From positions 82,427-146,426 of the forward strand of contig JAZPXL010000018.1 in the NCBI GenBank assembly GCA_045543615.1: a DNA stretch of 64,000 nucleotides. The letters are read 5' to 3'. This stretch comes from CAG-390 sp045543615. Its GTDB lineage: Bacteria; Bacillota; Clostridia; Oscillospirales; CAG-272. The notes under the pieces are model-generated. The model had not been told where the DNA came from. It saw only the letters and a program-made list of their open reading frames with translations, and did no database searches. The first letter of the stretch is position 1, and each line of letters opens with the position of its first letter. The translations under genes were made by a program, and so were the position numbers. This document shows, one piece after another, positions 26,767 to 35,829 of the stretch.

Positions 26767-27462
26767 TCAGGATTCGCTCTCATCAAGCAGATCGGGGCGA
26801 AGTTGCATAGTCAACCGTCTTGCTTCCTCTTGACGCCATTTTTCAATATTTGCGTGATGTCCCGACAAAAGTACGTCAGGAACCTTCACGCCGTGAAATT
26901 CGTAAGGTCTTGTATATTGCGGATATTCAAGCATTCCGGATGCAATGCTTTCGTTTTCGTAGCAATCCGGAGACGCAAGCACGCCATCTATCATTCTTGA
27001 AACACAGTCAACAAGAATGCAGGCAGGCAATTCTCCTCCCGTAAGAACATAATCCCCAATAGATATCTCCTCATCAACTATCTCGTCGATGACTCTTTGA
27101 TCTATACCCTCGTAATGTCCACAAAGGATAATAAGTCTTTCGTAATCGTTTTTAAGCTCAGCAGCTCTCTTTTGTGTCAACACACGTCCCTTGGGTGACA
27201 TAAATATAACTCTTGTTTTCATTTCAGGAGCAATTGCACGAACTGCTTCATAGCAATTGTAGACAGGAGGAGCCGCCATAAGCATACCCATTCCACCACC
27301 GTACGGCGTATCGTCAACTCGTCTGTTCTTATCCTCGCTCCAATCACGGATATTGTGGGCGTGGACAGAAAGATATCCTGCCTTCTGCGCTCTGCCTATT
27401 ATACTCTCGCCCAAAACTCCACTTACAAGATCGGGAAAAAGAGTCAGAATGTCAAATCTCAT
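26767..27462 (-). CDS. trmD: tRNA (guanine(37)-N(1))-methyltransferase
   Basis: A 231-aa SPOUT methyltransferase: MRFDILTLFPDLVSGVL, NRRVDDTPYGGGMGMLM, LCGHYEGIDQRV and SIGDYVLTGGELPA are all diagnostic. It methylates G37 of tRNAs reading CNN codons, which prevents frameshifts. It overlaps rimM by 4 bases; the rimM-trmD pair is standard. Confidence 0.97.
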   Translation of the reverse strand: MRFDILTLFPDLVSGVLGESIIGRAQKAGYLSVHAHNIRDWSEDKNRRVDDTPYGGGMGMLMAAPPVYNCYEAVRAIAPEMKTRVIFMSPKGRVLTQKRAAELKNDYERLIILCGHYEGIDQRVIDEIVDEEISIGDYVLTGGELPACILVDCVSRMIDGVLASPDCYENESIASGMLEYPQYTRPYEFHGVKVPDVLLSGHHANIEKWRQEEARRLTMQLRPDLLDESES

Positions 27463-27980
27463 ATGTCAAACATCCCCTCAATTGGACGGACGTATATGCC
27501 CGTCTCCGTATCAATTCGGATAACAAACTCAGGAACTGCAGGAATCATAGCTTCGCCGTTTTCAGTCCTTACGGTATAAATATCCGATGCGCCTGCGTTA
27601 AATACTTCGGAAACCTCGCCGTACTTGATTCCACTGTCAACATCGATAACGGGAAGTCCGATCAGGTCAACTATAAAGTAGTCACCCTCTTCGAGTGGAA
27701 TATCATCTCTTGATGCGAACACCACTCTCTCCTTAAGTGCTGCCGCAGAGTCTACATCTACTATACCATCAAGCTTTGCAATAACGTGCTTTTTGAATAT
27801 TGACGCAGACAGTATCTTCTTTTTAATGTAGCTTCCATTGTCTAAAAGATAGATGGCGTCAAGCTCTGCCAGAGTTTCAAGATCATCGCACCACGACTCG
27901 ATCTTGACCGCACCTGCGACACCGTGTGTATTTACTATCTTTCCACATTCGAGATATTCTCTGTATTCTCTTTTACCCAT
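27459..27980 (-). CDS. rimM: 16S rRNA processing protein RimM
   Basis: Ribosome maturation factor for the 30S head; 173 aa from MGKREYREYLECGKIVNTHG. RimM N-domain (GKIVNTHGVAGAVKIESW) and PRC-barrel C-domain (LIGLPVIDVDSGIKYGEVSEVF; PAVPEFVIRIDTETGIYV) are clear. Longer in-frame starts exist, but they would add a hydrophobic stretch foreign to the family. GAGAAG lies before the chosen ATG. Confidence 0.94.
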   Translation of the reverse strand: MGKREYREYLECGKIVNTHGVAGAVKIESWCDDLETLAELDAIYLLDNGSYIKKKILSASIFKKHVIAKLDGIVDVDSAAALKERVVFASRDDIPLEEGDYFIVDLIGLPVIDVDSGIKYGEVSEVFNAGASDIYTVRTENGEAMIPAVPEFVIRIDTETGIYVRPIEGMFDI

Positions 27981-28038
27981 CACGCTTCTCGCTTTCAATA
28001 ATAGTTTTTTGACCATAAACTTTACATATATATAAACA

Positions 28039-28067
28039 AGTATAACACAATTCAAATATTTTTTCAA
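28039..28067 (-). promoter_or_regulatory. Sigma-A promoter of rimM-trmD
   Basis: Minus-strand TTGAAA, 17 bases, TATACT; diverges from the yajC promoter. Confidence 0.7.
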
Positions 28068-28118
28068 CAATTTCTAACGCTTTTTTTGCCAAAGACGAGA
28101 AATTTTAACGATTTAGTA

Positions 28119-28147
28119 TTGAAGATTTCTGTTTTTTGGTGTATAAT
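28119..28147 (+). promoter_or_regulatory. Sigma-A promoter of yajC
   Basis: TTGAAG, 17 bases, TATAAT; 29 bases before the ATG. Confidence 0.75.
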
Positions 28148-28176
28148 TATAAAAAATCAAATTTGGAGGATATCAA

Positions 28177-28527
28177 ATGCTTAATTTTCTGACTGCCGGC
28201 GACACACCGAACTTTGGTAGCTGGGGCACTGTTTTAATTATAGTCGTAATGCTCGTAGTGCTCTATTTTATGATGATTCGCCCTCAAAAGAAGCAGGAAA
28301 AAGAAACAAAGAATATGCTCGACAATCTTGCTATTGGCGACGAAATCGTCACAATAGGTGGTATTATTGGCGTTATCGTTAACATTAGCGGTGATGAGAC
28401 TATTACCATCATCTCGTCAAGAGAGCACACAAGAATACAGCTTCTCAAGAGCGCAGTATCACGTGTTCAGGTTTCTGCCGCTTCTAACGAGGAAGGCAAA
28501 GAGGAACAGCCCACCGAAAAGAAGTGA
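28177..28527 (+). CDS. yajC: Preprotein translocase subunit YajC
   Basis: A 116-aa single-pass membrane protein: helix VLIIVVMLVVLYFMMI, then the diagnostic RPQKKQEKETKNML and LAIGDEIVTIGGIIGVIV. It is an accessory subunit of the Sec translocase. TTGGAGG precedes the start. It is followed by a TIGR04086 gene, a common clostridial pair. Confidence 0.95.
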   Translation: MLNFLTAGDTPNFGSWGTVLIIVVMLVVLYFMMIRPQKKQEKETKNMLDNLAIGDEIVTIGGIIGVIVNISGDETITIISSREHTRIQLLKSAVSRVQVSAASNEEGKEEQPTEKK

Positions 28528-28617
28528 TCTTCTTTCAGTTTCGTTTTGTTTGAGTAATCAATAGGCGTTTTCACGAATAATATATAGCGATATCTATGCT
28601 ATTATTTGGAGGACGCT

Positions 28618-29076
28618 ATGACCAATAATCGAAAAAAACGACATCGAAAAGCACCGAATGCGACGCAAGAGTCCCATTCCCTTATTTACGGGATCGCAAT
28701 CACTCTTGCCGTCAGCATCGGTGCGTCTCTTTTTCTGAGCCTAATTTTTTCTCTGTTTGCTAACACGCTTTCAGACCCACTCAATTACCTTGATGGATTT
28801 GGTATAGCATCGCTTCTGCTGTCGGGATTCGTGTCAGGATTTATTTGTATGAAATTTTTTGCCGACAGCAAAGCGTTGGCAGCAGTTTTGTTTGCTTGCG
28901 CTATTCGTATTGCCCTTTCATTTTGTGCAAAGCTGTTGTTTTCATCTGTCGGCACTTCCCTCTCTCTGCCACCGTTTCTTCTTTTCTCACTTCTCTTTGT
29001 CGTTGCATCAATTGGTGGTGCTTTCCTTGGCAAGACTGAAAGAAAGCGAAGAAAGCGCACGCATAGAAGAGCATAA
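28618..29076 (+). CDS. TIGR04086 family membrane protein
   Basis: A 152-aa protein with a basic N-terminus (NNRKKRHRKAPNA), four membrane helices (IYGIAITLAVSIGASLFLSLIF; GIASLLLSGFVSGFICMKFF; ALAAVLFACAIRIALSFCAKLLF; PPFLLFSLLFVVASIGGAFLG) and a basic tail. It starts at ATG 28618 behind GGAGG; an in-frame TTG overlaps that site and is rejected. Members follow yajC in many Clostridia. Function unknown. Confidence 0.8.
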   Translation: MTNNRKKRHRKAPNATQESHSLIYGIAITLAVSIGASLFLSLIFSLFANTLSDPLNYLDGFGIASLLLSGFVSGFICMKFFADSKALAAVLFACAIRIALSFCAKLLFSSVGTSLSLPPFLLFSLLFVVASIGGAFLGKTERKRRKRTHRRA

Positions 29077-29127
29077 AATAAAAACCACAGGCTATAAGCC
29101 CTCGCTTGCAGCCTGTGGTTTTTATTT
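29076..29127. terminator. Bidirectional terminator
   Basis: Eighteen-base arms, AAATAAAAACCACAGGCT and its complement, between two convergent genes. Confidence 0.92.
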
Positions 29128-30157
29128 ATTTGTACTCAGACAAGCAGACACGAAGAAGTCCCTCGGCAAATGCTGCAAGGGCGGCTCTTGCGTCTTTATC
29201 GCTTGTTTCTGCGCCACCTATACCAATATGTAATGAAAGACGTGAGTGTGACTGACCAACCGAGCTTGGCAATATTCTCAGCGTTGACTTGACACCATCG
29301 TATCTTCTGTAAACAGCAAGAGCGAGTGGGAGATTATCTGTTATACCACGTGAGCCAGCAGCACCAACGGTGATTGTGAGTGGACTTGGCATATCCGAAT
29401 CGTGAAGATCAATAACGCAAACGGTTTCGGGATATTTTTCAAGTAATGCCGCAAGTGCCGTCTCCATTCTGCCGTACGCTCCGATAGTACCCTCGCTATC
29501 AAAACTCTTTCTTTCGTGATACACTCCAATCCCCGAGCTTTTCAAAAGCTCCCCAAGAACATCCCCCGCCTCCACGATGCCTATGTTTTCTGAGAACATT
29601 TCGCTTGAGTGTGAATGTATTATAATGATTTTGACTCCCTCTTTGCCCTCTATTAATTCTGAGAGCGAATATGAAGAGGTGTCAATGTCTTCGGCAAAAA
29701 TCCCCGATGAGCTTTCGTCTACCACAAAAACAGCTTTATCTGACAGCTCAGAGCTGCTTGAGGATTCTTCCGGTTGTGTTTGCGGCACACCGCCAACTGC
29801 CAAAGTCTCATCATCTGTTTGCGCCTTTGTGCTATCGGATGTATCACCTGACGTATCAGGTTTATCTCCTATTATTAAAACGCCTATTCCAAAGAAAACA
29901 GCAACAAAAGCAAGCATTATGCACACGAAGCTGAAAACTCCAACCACACCCTCACGCAAGCGTAGCTTCTTTTTTGGATTCAAAACAGGTAATGCCGTTA
30001 CATTATCTATTTCTATCGTTTCGTCAATTCCTCTTGCCGACACATCTTCCACACGAGTATCTTCCCGGCAATCGGATGCACTCACTATTGGCTTGTCTTC
30101 AAAAGGTACAACGCTCGTAATATCTCTCGATTTTGGTTCTGATCCTTTTTCACTCAT
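29126..30157 (-). CDS. spoIIP: Stage II sporulation protein P (peptidoglycan hydrolase)
   Basis: A 343-aa SpoIIP family protein. The cytosolic N-terminus of about 85 residues is followed by one helix (GVVGVFSFVCIMLAFVAVFFGIGVLII), a Ser/Thr/Asp-rich linker and the catalytic domain (IIIIHSHSSEMF as the metal-binding HTHxTE-like motif; VCVIDLHDSD; SHSRLSLHIGIGG). It cleaves septal peptidoglycan during engulfment with SpoIID. The long cytosolic N-terminus is unusual for SpoIIP. It overlaps gpr by 8 bases, the typical gpr-spoIIP arrangement. Confidence 0.92.
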   Translation of the reverse strand: MSEKGSEPKSRDITSVVPFEDKPIVSASDCREDTRVEDVSARGIDETIEIDNVTALPVLNPKKKLRLREGVVGVFSFVCIMLAFVAVFFGIGVLIIGDKPDTSGDTSDSTKAQTDDETLAVGGVPQTQPEESSSSSELSDKAVFVVDESSSGIFAEDIDTSSYSLSELIEGKEGVKIIIIHSHSSEMFSENIGIVEAGDVLGELLKSSGIGVYHERKSFDSEGTIGAYGRMETALAALLEKYPETVCVIDLHDSDMPSPLTITVGAAGSRGITDNLPLALAVYRRYDGVKSTLRILPSSVGQSHSRLSLHIGIGGAETSDKDARAALAAFAEGLLRVCLSEYK

Positions 30158-31100
30158 TCTGCCGCCTCCCCGACTTTATCATCTTATAATCCTTTACTAA
30201 TCTATGCTGCAAACAAGCGTTATATTCCGTTTTGAATGTTCTATCAATCGCCTCTGACAGAACTAATGAAGCGACATTTACCAAAGCGTCACATTCAGCA
30301 AGGGAAACAAGCAGATCCTTGCCCGAGCCGAGAACCGTTGCAAGCTCCAAGGCAACCCCATCCTCGCTCAATCCGAGCATCCCGAGAGCATCTGACATTA
30401 TTTCCGAAAGCGCAACAACTGTCGGCACACCAATTGCTATTGTCGGTACACCAAGAGTTTCTTTATTAATACAGCAACACCCCTCACCTGCGCCTGAGCC
30501 GGGCATTATTCCACAGTCAGTAAGCTGAACCGTGGTAAACAGCCTATCCGTGTCTCCTGCCGCCAGCGCGTCCACAACAATCACAACCTGAGGCTTTATT
30601 TCACTAACAATCGCACGAGCCGAAGCAGATGAGTAAATACCGCTTGAACCGTAAGTTCCGGGCAGAAAAACACAAACACCACCGCTCTCTTTATAAGTAG
30701 GTACAATTCTCTCAGCGCATCGAACGCCCAAAGAGTCTGCCGTTACCTCTCTGTTGCCAAGCCCCACAACCAATACAGATGTTATGTTGTCACAATCGCC
30801 AAAGGCTCTACTAATAAGCTTCCCAAGATTACATTTGATACATCTGACAAGAGTGGCAAGTGCTCTGCCATCAAGATCTGCTATTCTGGTGGGACAGGTT
30901 ACTGTGATATAACTACCCACCCGCCGAGACAATCTTTCAGCTGCCGCCTCGTTTTCAATTCGGATCTCTTGTATTTCAAAAACTTCCTCTCCACAGCTTA
31001 CATACTCGCTATCCATAAAAGCGACCCCCTCGCCTTCATCGACAAACTCAACTGCCAGATCCGAATAATTAATATATTTTTTCCTTCTCTTCTTCAACAT
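30150..31100 (-). CDS. gpr: Germination protease GPR (SASP endopeptidase)
   Basis: Degrades small acid-soluble spore proteins at germination; 316 aa from MLKKRRKKYINYSDLAVEF. This start is chosen because AGAGGAG lies 11 bases upstream and it puts the DLAVE propeptide motif at residue 14, much as in Bacillus GPR. Two further ATGs, at 31127 and 31154, lack a ribosome site. VLVVGLGNREVTADSLG, VVIVVDALAAGDTDRLFTTVQ and TLGVPTIAIGVPTVVAL are family blocks. Confidence 0.94.
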   Translation of the reverse strand: MLKKRRKKYINYSDLAVEFVDEGEGVAFMDSEYVSCGEEVFEIQEIRIENEAAAERLSRRVGSYITVTCPTRIADLDGRALATLVRCIKCNLGKLISRAFGDCDNITSVLVVGLGNREVTADSLGVRCAERIVPTYKESGGVCVFLPGTYGSSGIYSSASARAIVSEIKPQVVIVVDALAAGDTDRLFTTVQLTDCGIMPGSGAGEGCCCINKETLGVPTIAIGVPTVVALSEIMSDALGMLGLSEDGVALELATVLGSGKDLLVSLAECDALVNVASLVLSEAIDRTFKTEYNACLQHRLVKDYKMIKSGRRQNE

Positions 31101-31161
31101 CCCCGAAATATCTCCTCTGTTTTTCATTTTTTCTTGCGCTTTACGACAACGCATCTTTATA

Positions 31162-31192
31162 GTTCGAAAAAATTATACAACTTTTTTCGAAC
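31162..31192. promoter_or_regulatory. Operator-like inverted repeat around a gpr -10 element
   Basis: Perfect 11-base arms GTTCGAAAAAA and TTTTTTCGAAC with a 9-base centre. On the minus strand TATAAT (31172-31177) overlaps the inner edge of one arm and the centre. It is placed to control transcription of gpr-spoIIP. Confidence 0.5.
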
Positions 31193-31209
31193 AAAATTGT
31201 TTTGTACTC

Positions 31210-31238
31210 TTGATTTTTTAGTGCATTTATATTATAAT
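31210..31238 (+). promoter_or_regulatory. Upstream sigma-A promoter (P1) of the OppA-like gene
   Basis: TTGATT, 17 bases, TATAAT; gives a leader of about 195 bases. Confidence 0.6.
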
Positions 31239-31272
31239 ATATTTATAAGTGTAAATATTCACCTTTAATGCT

Positions 31273-31295
31273 TGTGCATAATGCACAGTTTTTTT
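31273..31295 (+). terminator. Weak attenuator-like hairpin in the P1 leader
   Basis: Palindrome TGTGCATAATGCACA followed by G and seven T. It lies between P1 and P2, so it could stop P1 transcripts only. Confidence 0.4.
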
Positions 31296-31345
31296 CTAAA
31301 AGATTGTGCAACCAACCAAACATATTTTAACAATTCAAAACAGCA

Positions 31346-31374
31346 TTGAAAAATTGCTTTTTAAGTGATATAAT
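31346..31374 (+). promoter_or_regulatory. Downstream sigma-A promoter (P2) of the OppA-like gene
   Basis: TTGAAA, 17 bases, TATAAT; leader of about 60 bases. Confidence 0.7.
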
Positions 31375-31439
31375 ATATTGAATTGTTATCGCAGAGGCGA
31401 ATATTCGATTTTCTTTACTCAAGGAGGAACCCTCAAATC

Positions 31440-33287
31440 ATGACAAAGCGTATAGTTGCTTTCATTCTTTGCATTGTATGTTGCCTTGGATGCCTTGTTG
31501 CTTGCCACGACCCCAAGATCGATGGTGAAATCATCAAAGGTGCAGAGGTTACAATGTACCTCGCTGAGCCCGTTTACGAGCTCGACCCCGCACTGTGCTA
31601 CAATAATGACTCAGCACTTCAGATCTGCGGACTCATCTACGACACTCTTTTCACCATTGGCGAAAACGGCAAGGTTGAAAAGTCTCTCGTAAGCAAGTAT
31701 GAGATTCACGAAGATGAAAAGACAAATGAATACTATATGATCATCGAGCTCAAGAAGGGCACAAGCTGGACTGACGGCACTCCCGTTTCCGCAGAGGACG
31801 TTGTATTCGCTTGGAAGCGAGTTCTCGACCCCGAGTTCAACAGCGAAGCTGCTTGCTTGCTCTTCGATATCACCAATGCTCGTGAAGCTAAGCAGGGTGA
31901 CTGCTCAATCGATGACGTTGGCGTATATGCTCACGATACTAACACCGTTCAGGTTAACTTCACAGGTAAGATTGACTATGAAGCTTTCATTCTCAACCTT
32001 ACAAGCGTTGCGCTTGCTCCTCTCCGTGAGAGCACGGTTGACTATGCTGACTGGTCAAAGAGACCTGCCACCTCCGTTTTCTCCGGTCCATTTATGGTTC
32101 GCCGTGTTAACTACGGCCTTACCGATAATGGCGATACCTCTCCCGAAAGCGCAGAGCTTGTTCTTGAGCGCAACCCCTACTTCCGTCGCACAAAGGAAGA
32201 CAAGTACATAGACAAGACCGTAACACCTTATCGTATTATCGTTGACTATGGTGTATCCAAGGAGCAGCAGCTTGAGATGTTTGCCGCAGGTGAAATCTTC
32301 TATGTTGGTGACATCGCTCTCTCCGTTCGTGGAAACTACAAGGATACAGCTACTGTAACCGATCTTCTCTCCACTCATACATATTATCTCAACGAGAACG
32401 CTGAGATTGCAAAGGCAGACGGCACAACAGAAAAGCTCTTCGCTAACAAGGATGTTCGTCTTGCGCTCTCAACTGTTATCGACCGTGCAGCAATTGCTGA
32501 GGCAGTAGTATTTGCTCGTGCCGCAACAGCTCTTGTTCCCTACGGTATATTTGACACAACAAGCAAGAAGACACTCTTTAGAAATGTTGGTGGTGATATT
32601 ATCTCCTCCGCTGCGGACAAGGCAGCTGCTGAAGCTCTTATCAAATCCTCCGGCATAACACCCTCTGACTACACATTCGCTATCTCTGTTCGTGCAGAGG
32701 ACGAGGTTCACGTTGCTATCGCAAACACAGTTTGCGAGGCTTGGAAATCACTTGGATTCAACGTAAGTGTTGAGGCTGTTGAGCTTTCCATCAACGATGA
32801 GCTTTATGCAGGCGAGCCGGCCAAGAGCTTCTACGATGACACATTCTCTGAGAGATTTATTGCTAACGACTATGAGGTTGCAGCTATCGACCTTCAGGCG
32901 ACAACTCCCGACGCGTTCTGCATCCTTGCTCCCTTCAGTCGTAATTTCTCCGGTCAGGGTCAGGATATGAAGATTGCCGCTACAACAGGTGTTTATGAAG
33001 ATGTTCCTCACAAGACAGGCTATGACAGCGACGCATACAACGATCTTATCGAAAAGGCATTTGCTGAAAAGGCAGACAGCGCAGCTCGTTCAAAGACACT
33101 CCACGACGCAGAAGCTGCTCTCCTTGCCGATATGCCCGTTATCCCGATCGTATTCAATCAGAACGCTTACCTCATCTCCAAGGAGCTTTCAAGCTACTCC
33201 TCCTCCTATCTTGGCTACCGTGTATTCACAACACTTAAGCAGAAGGATTACGAGAAGTATCTGACAACAGTTGCTCCTGAGGAATAA
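31440..33287 (+). CDS. Oligopeptide ABC transporter substrate-binding lipoprotein (orphan)
   Basis: A 615-aa extracellular lipoprotein of the OppA/DppA family. The signal MTKRIVAFILCIVCCLGCL ends in lipobox LVAC. Family blocks are YLAEPVYELDPALCYNNDS, EIHEDEKTNEYYMIIELKKG, SWTDGTPVSAEDVVFAWKRVLDP and NKDVRLALSTVIDRAAIAEAV. AAGGAGG lies 12 bases before the ATG. No permease or ATPase gene is adjacent; it stands alone between its own promoters and a terminator. Codon use is strongly biased (GTT, CTC, AAG, CGT), like gltX and glnS, which suggests high expression. Confidence 0.93.
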   Translation: MTKRIVAFILCIVCCLGCLVACHDPKIDGEIIKGAEVTMYLAEPVYELDPALCYNNDSALQICGLIYDTLFTIGENGKVEKSLVSKYEIHEDEKTNEYYMIIELKKGTSWTDGTPVSAEDVVFAWKRVLDPEFNSEAACLLFDITNAREAKQGDCSIDDVGVYAHDTNTVQVNFTGKIDYEAFILNLTSVALAPLRESTVDYADWSKRPATSVFSGPFMVRRVNYGLTDNGDTSPESAELVLERNPYFRRTKEDKYIDKTVTPYRIIVDYGVSKEQQLEMFAAGEIFYVGDIALSVRGNYKDTATVTDLLSTHTYYLNENAEIAKADGTTEKLFANKDVRLALSTVIDRAAIAEAVVFARAATALVPYGIFDTTSKKTLFRNVGGDIISSAADKAAAEALIKSSGITPSDYTFAISVRAEDEVHVAIANTVCEAWKSLGFNVSVEAVELSINDELYAGEPAKSFYDDTFSERFIANDYEVAAIDLQATTPDAFCILAPFSRNFSGQGQDMKIAATTGVYEDVPHKTGYDSDAYNDLIEKAFAEKADSAARSKTLHDAEAALLADMPVIPIVFNQNAYLISKELSSYSSSYLGYRVFTTLKQKDYEKYLTTVAPEE

Positions 33288-33312
33288 GCCACAAACCAAA
33301 TTAAGTAATTAT

Positions 33313-33349
33313 ATATTCCCCGACAAAGATTGTCGGGGAATATTTTTTT
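33313..33349 (+). terminator. Terminator of the OppA-like gene
   Basis: Arms ATATTCCCCGACA and TGTCGGGGAATAT, then seven T. Confidence 0.92.
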
Positions 33350-33394
33350 GCCAAAACTACTCTCAATCGTTGCTTTTTTCTATTTTTTTGTATT

Positions 33395-33429
33395 TTGGTA
33401 TAGACAAAAGTAAAATAATATGATAAAAT
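33395..33429 (+). promoter_or_regulatory. Likely promoter of the MBL hydrolase gene
   Basis: Two overlapping readings: TTGGTA-18-TATGAT and TAGACA-17-TAAAAT. Confidence 0.45.
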
Positions 33430-33469
33430 AATATATCTATATAATTATTATTTTTATGTGGAGTTTATG

Positions 33470-34090
33470 ATGAACATATTGACAATCAACTCAGTCGGCT
33501 TCTCTTCAAACACCTATATTCTTTCATCGGGTGCAGATGCCGCAGTTGTCGATCCATCTGCTCCAACAGGTCGCATTCTATCTCTATTATCTGAAAATGG
33601 ACTGCGTTTGCGCTACATTCTCTTGACACACGGACATTTTGATCATTTTCTCTCTATTGATGCGCTTAGGCGTGACACGCACGCAAAGTCATATATTCAT
33701 ATAGATGATGCAGAGGCTCTCTCCGACAGCAATCTCAACGCATCGGCTGTATTTGGGATGGAATTCTTTGCGCTTGATGCTGACTATACTATTTTGGACG
33801 GAGATTGTATTGCTCTTGGGCGTGAGAACATTGAGGTCATCTCAACTCCGGGGCACACACCGGGCTCTGTATGTTACTATGCAGACGATATGCTTATCTG
33901 TGGTGATACGCTCTTCTCATCAAGCTACGGTAGATACGATCTTCCCGGTGGGGATGGCAAAACACTCTTTTCCTCTCTACGCTCACTTGCACAAAGACGG
34001 GACGACCCTATGATTTATCCCGGTCACGGCTCTGCCTGCAAGCTTTCGTCAGCATCCGTAATTCAAGAGATACGATATTCAGGTTATTAA
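33470..34090 (+). CDS. MBL-fold metallo-hydrolase (glyoxalase II-like)
   Basis: A 206-aa cytosolic metal hydrolase. The zinc motif THGHFDHFLSIDAL (HxHxDH) is followed by STPGHTPGSVCYY, LICGDTLFSSSYGR(Y)DLPGG and a final YPGHGS, all in order. ATG 33470 is chosen over the adjacent ATG and a GTG because GGAG is 6 bases before it. Likely substrates are thioesters such as S-lactoyl conjugates, but family members vary. Confidence 0.88.
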   Translation: MNILTINSVGFSSNTYILSSGADAAVVDPSAPTGRILSLLSENGLRLRYILLTHGHFDHFLSIDALRRDTHAKSYIHIDDAEALSDSNLNASAVFGMEFFALDADYTILDGDCIALGRENIEVISTPGHTPGSVCYYADDMLICGDTLFSSSYGRYDLPGGDGKTLFSSLRSLAQRRDDPMIYPGHGSACKLSSASVIQEIRYSGY

Positions 34091-34123
34091 TTTTTTATAT
34101 TATATATTAAAAGGAAAGTAAAA

Positions 34124-35812
34124 ATGGACTACAAGCTTCTATCAGAACTTCTGTTTCCCAATGTAACAACCACGCCCGAGGAGCTTGAGGAGCAGTATCC
34201 TCCTCGCAATCTTCCTGAGGGCGCAAAGGTAACAAGATTTGCACCAAGCCCCACAGGCTATGTTCACTTCGGTGGCGTATATCAGACAATGGTAGGTGAG
34301 CGTCTTGCTCATCAATCAGGTGGCGTATTCTATCTAAGAATAGAAGACACCGATGCTAAGAGAGAAGTTCCCGGTGCTACACAAAATCTCATTCGCACGC
34401 TCTCTGCTTACGGCATTCGCTTTGATGAGGGTGCTTCTATTGGTGATGATGGCGAAATTTGTGACAACGGAATCTACGGCCCTTATAAACAGAGTCTTCG
34501 TGCAAATATTTATCACGTATATGCTAAAAAACTCGTTGCCGAGGGTCACGCTTACCCTGTTTTCTCAACAGATGAGCAACTTGCGGCACTTGATGCTATT
34601 GACAAAAAAGCTGAGGTCAAGGCTCGTGAATGGACAGCGGAGCTTGAGGCTGAGCTTGCAGAAAAGGTACGCCGTGAGCGTAGCTTTACAATTGAAGATG
34701 TTCGTGCTAATCTTGCTGCAGGCAACAAATTCGTACTTCGCATTCTTGCTGACGGCGATCCTGAAAAGAAGACTGTTTTCGTTGATCTTCTTAAGGGCAA
34801 GCTTGAAATTCCTGAGAACACAGAGGACTTCGTCCTTCTCAAGAGTGACGGAATACCCACATATCATTTTGCACACGCAGTAGATGACCACCTGATGCGT
34901 ACAACTCACGTAATCAGAGGCGAGGAATGGCTTCCCAGCGTTGCAAAGCATATTCAGCTTTTCCGTTTCCTTGGATTCAAGCTTCCCAAATATATGCACA
35001 CAGCGCAGATTATGCGACTTGACGAGTTTGGCAACAAGAAGAAGCTTTCAAAGCGTGATCTTGGTGCAAATATGAGCGATTTCGACCGTATGGGTTATTC
35101 GCCTGATTCCGTTGCTGAGTATCTGCTGACAATTCTTAACTCCAATTTCGAGGAGTGGAGAATGCAGAACCCTGCACTTCCCTACACGGATTTCAAATTC
35201 TCCCCAAACAAGATGAGCGCATCGGGCTGTCTCTTTGATCCTGACAAGCTCAATGACGTTTCAAAGAATGTTGTTTCGAGAATGAGCGCAACTGATGTAT
35301 ACTCATCTCTGCTTGCTTGGGCTGAAAAGTATGACGAGGAATTTGCTTCTGTTATTTCAGCTGATCCTGACTACACAATTTCCATCCTCTCCATTGGTCG
35401 TGGCGGCAAGAAGCCACGTAAGGACTTTGGCGTATGGAGCGAGGTCAAGGCGTTTATCGGATTCTTCTTTGACGAGTATTTCGAGCGCACAGATATTATT
35501 TCCGATGTTCACTCAACCGAGGATATAAAGACAGCTCTTTCAGCATTCGTTGACACTTACAGCGAGGAAGATGATGCAAACGCTTGGTTTGAGAAGGTCA
35601 AAGCTATTGCCGCTTCTCTCGGTTACGCTACTGATATGAAGGCATATAAGGCTGATCCCTCAGCATTCAAGGGCAGCGTTGCCGACGTAAGCTCGTTTAT
35701 TCGTGTTGCTGTCACCGGCAGACTTAATTCTCCCGATCTCTACACAGTTATCGGAATTATTGGCTCTAAGCGCACGCTTGACCGAGTAAGAAACTTTATT
35801 AATTCTCTTTAA
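34124..35812 (+). CDS. gltX: Glutamate--tRNA ligase
   Basis: Class I synthetase, 562 aa, longer than the common bacterial 480-500. The first ~36 residues form an N-terminal extension before VTRFAPSPTGYVHFGGVYQ, where HFGG replaces HIGG. FYLRIEDTDAKR, the tRNA acceptor-binding region and the KMSKS equivalent KKLSKRD are present. glnS follows after 17 bases, so Glu and Gln charging are encoded together. Codon use is that of a highly expressed gene. No T-box leader was seen. Confidence 0.93.
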   Translation: MDYKLLSELLFPNVTTTPEELEEQYPPRNLPEGAKVTRFAPSPTGYVHFGGVYQTMVGERLAHQSGGVFYLRIEDTDAKREVPGATQNLIRTLSAYGIRFDEGASIGDDGEICDNGIYGPYKQSLRANIYHVYAKKLVAEGHAYPVFSTDEQLAALDAIDKKAEVKAREWTAELEAELAEKVRRERSFTIEDVRANLAAGNKFVLRILADGDPEKKTVFVDLLKGKLEIPENTEDFVLLKSDGIPTYHFAHAVDDHLMRTTHVIRGEEWLPSVAKHIQLFRFLGFKLPKYMHTAQIMRLDEFGNKKKLSKRDLGANMSDFDRMGYSPDSVAEYLLTILNSNFEEWRMQNPALPYTDFKFSPNKMSASGCLFDPDKLNDVSKNVVSRMSATDVYSSLLAWAEKYDEEFASVISADPDYTISILSIGRGGKKPRKDFGVWSEVKAFIGFFFDEYFERTDIISDVHSTEDIKTALSAFVDTYSEEDDANAWFEKVKAIAASLGYATDMKAYKADPSAFKGSVADVSSFIRVAVTGRLNSPDLYTVIGIIGSKRTLDRVRNFINSL

Positions 35813-35829
35813 TCTGGAGGCATACAAAA

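Larger units (their letters stand above)
31101..31439. other. Intergenic control region between gpr and the OppA-like gene
   Basis: This 339-base AT-rich gap holds the gpr inverted repeat, two tandem plus-strand promoters and a small hairpin with a T-run between them. No open reading frame with a ribosome site was seen. Confidence 0.6.

Noticed and set aside
34090..34124. A T-box leader for gltX-glnS
   Set aside because: The gap is 33 bases and has no T-box sequence. The same holds for argS and glyQS, which are internal to operons.
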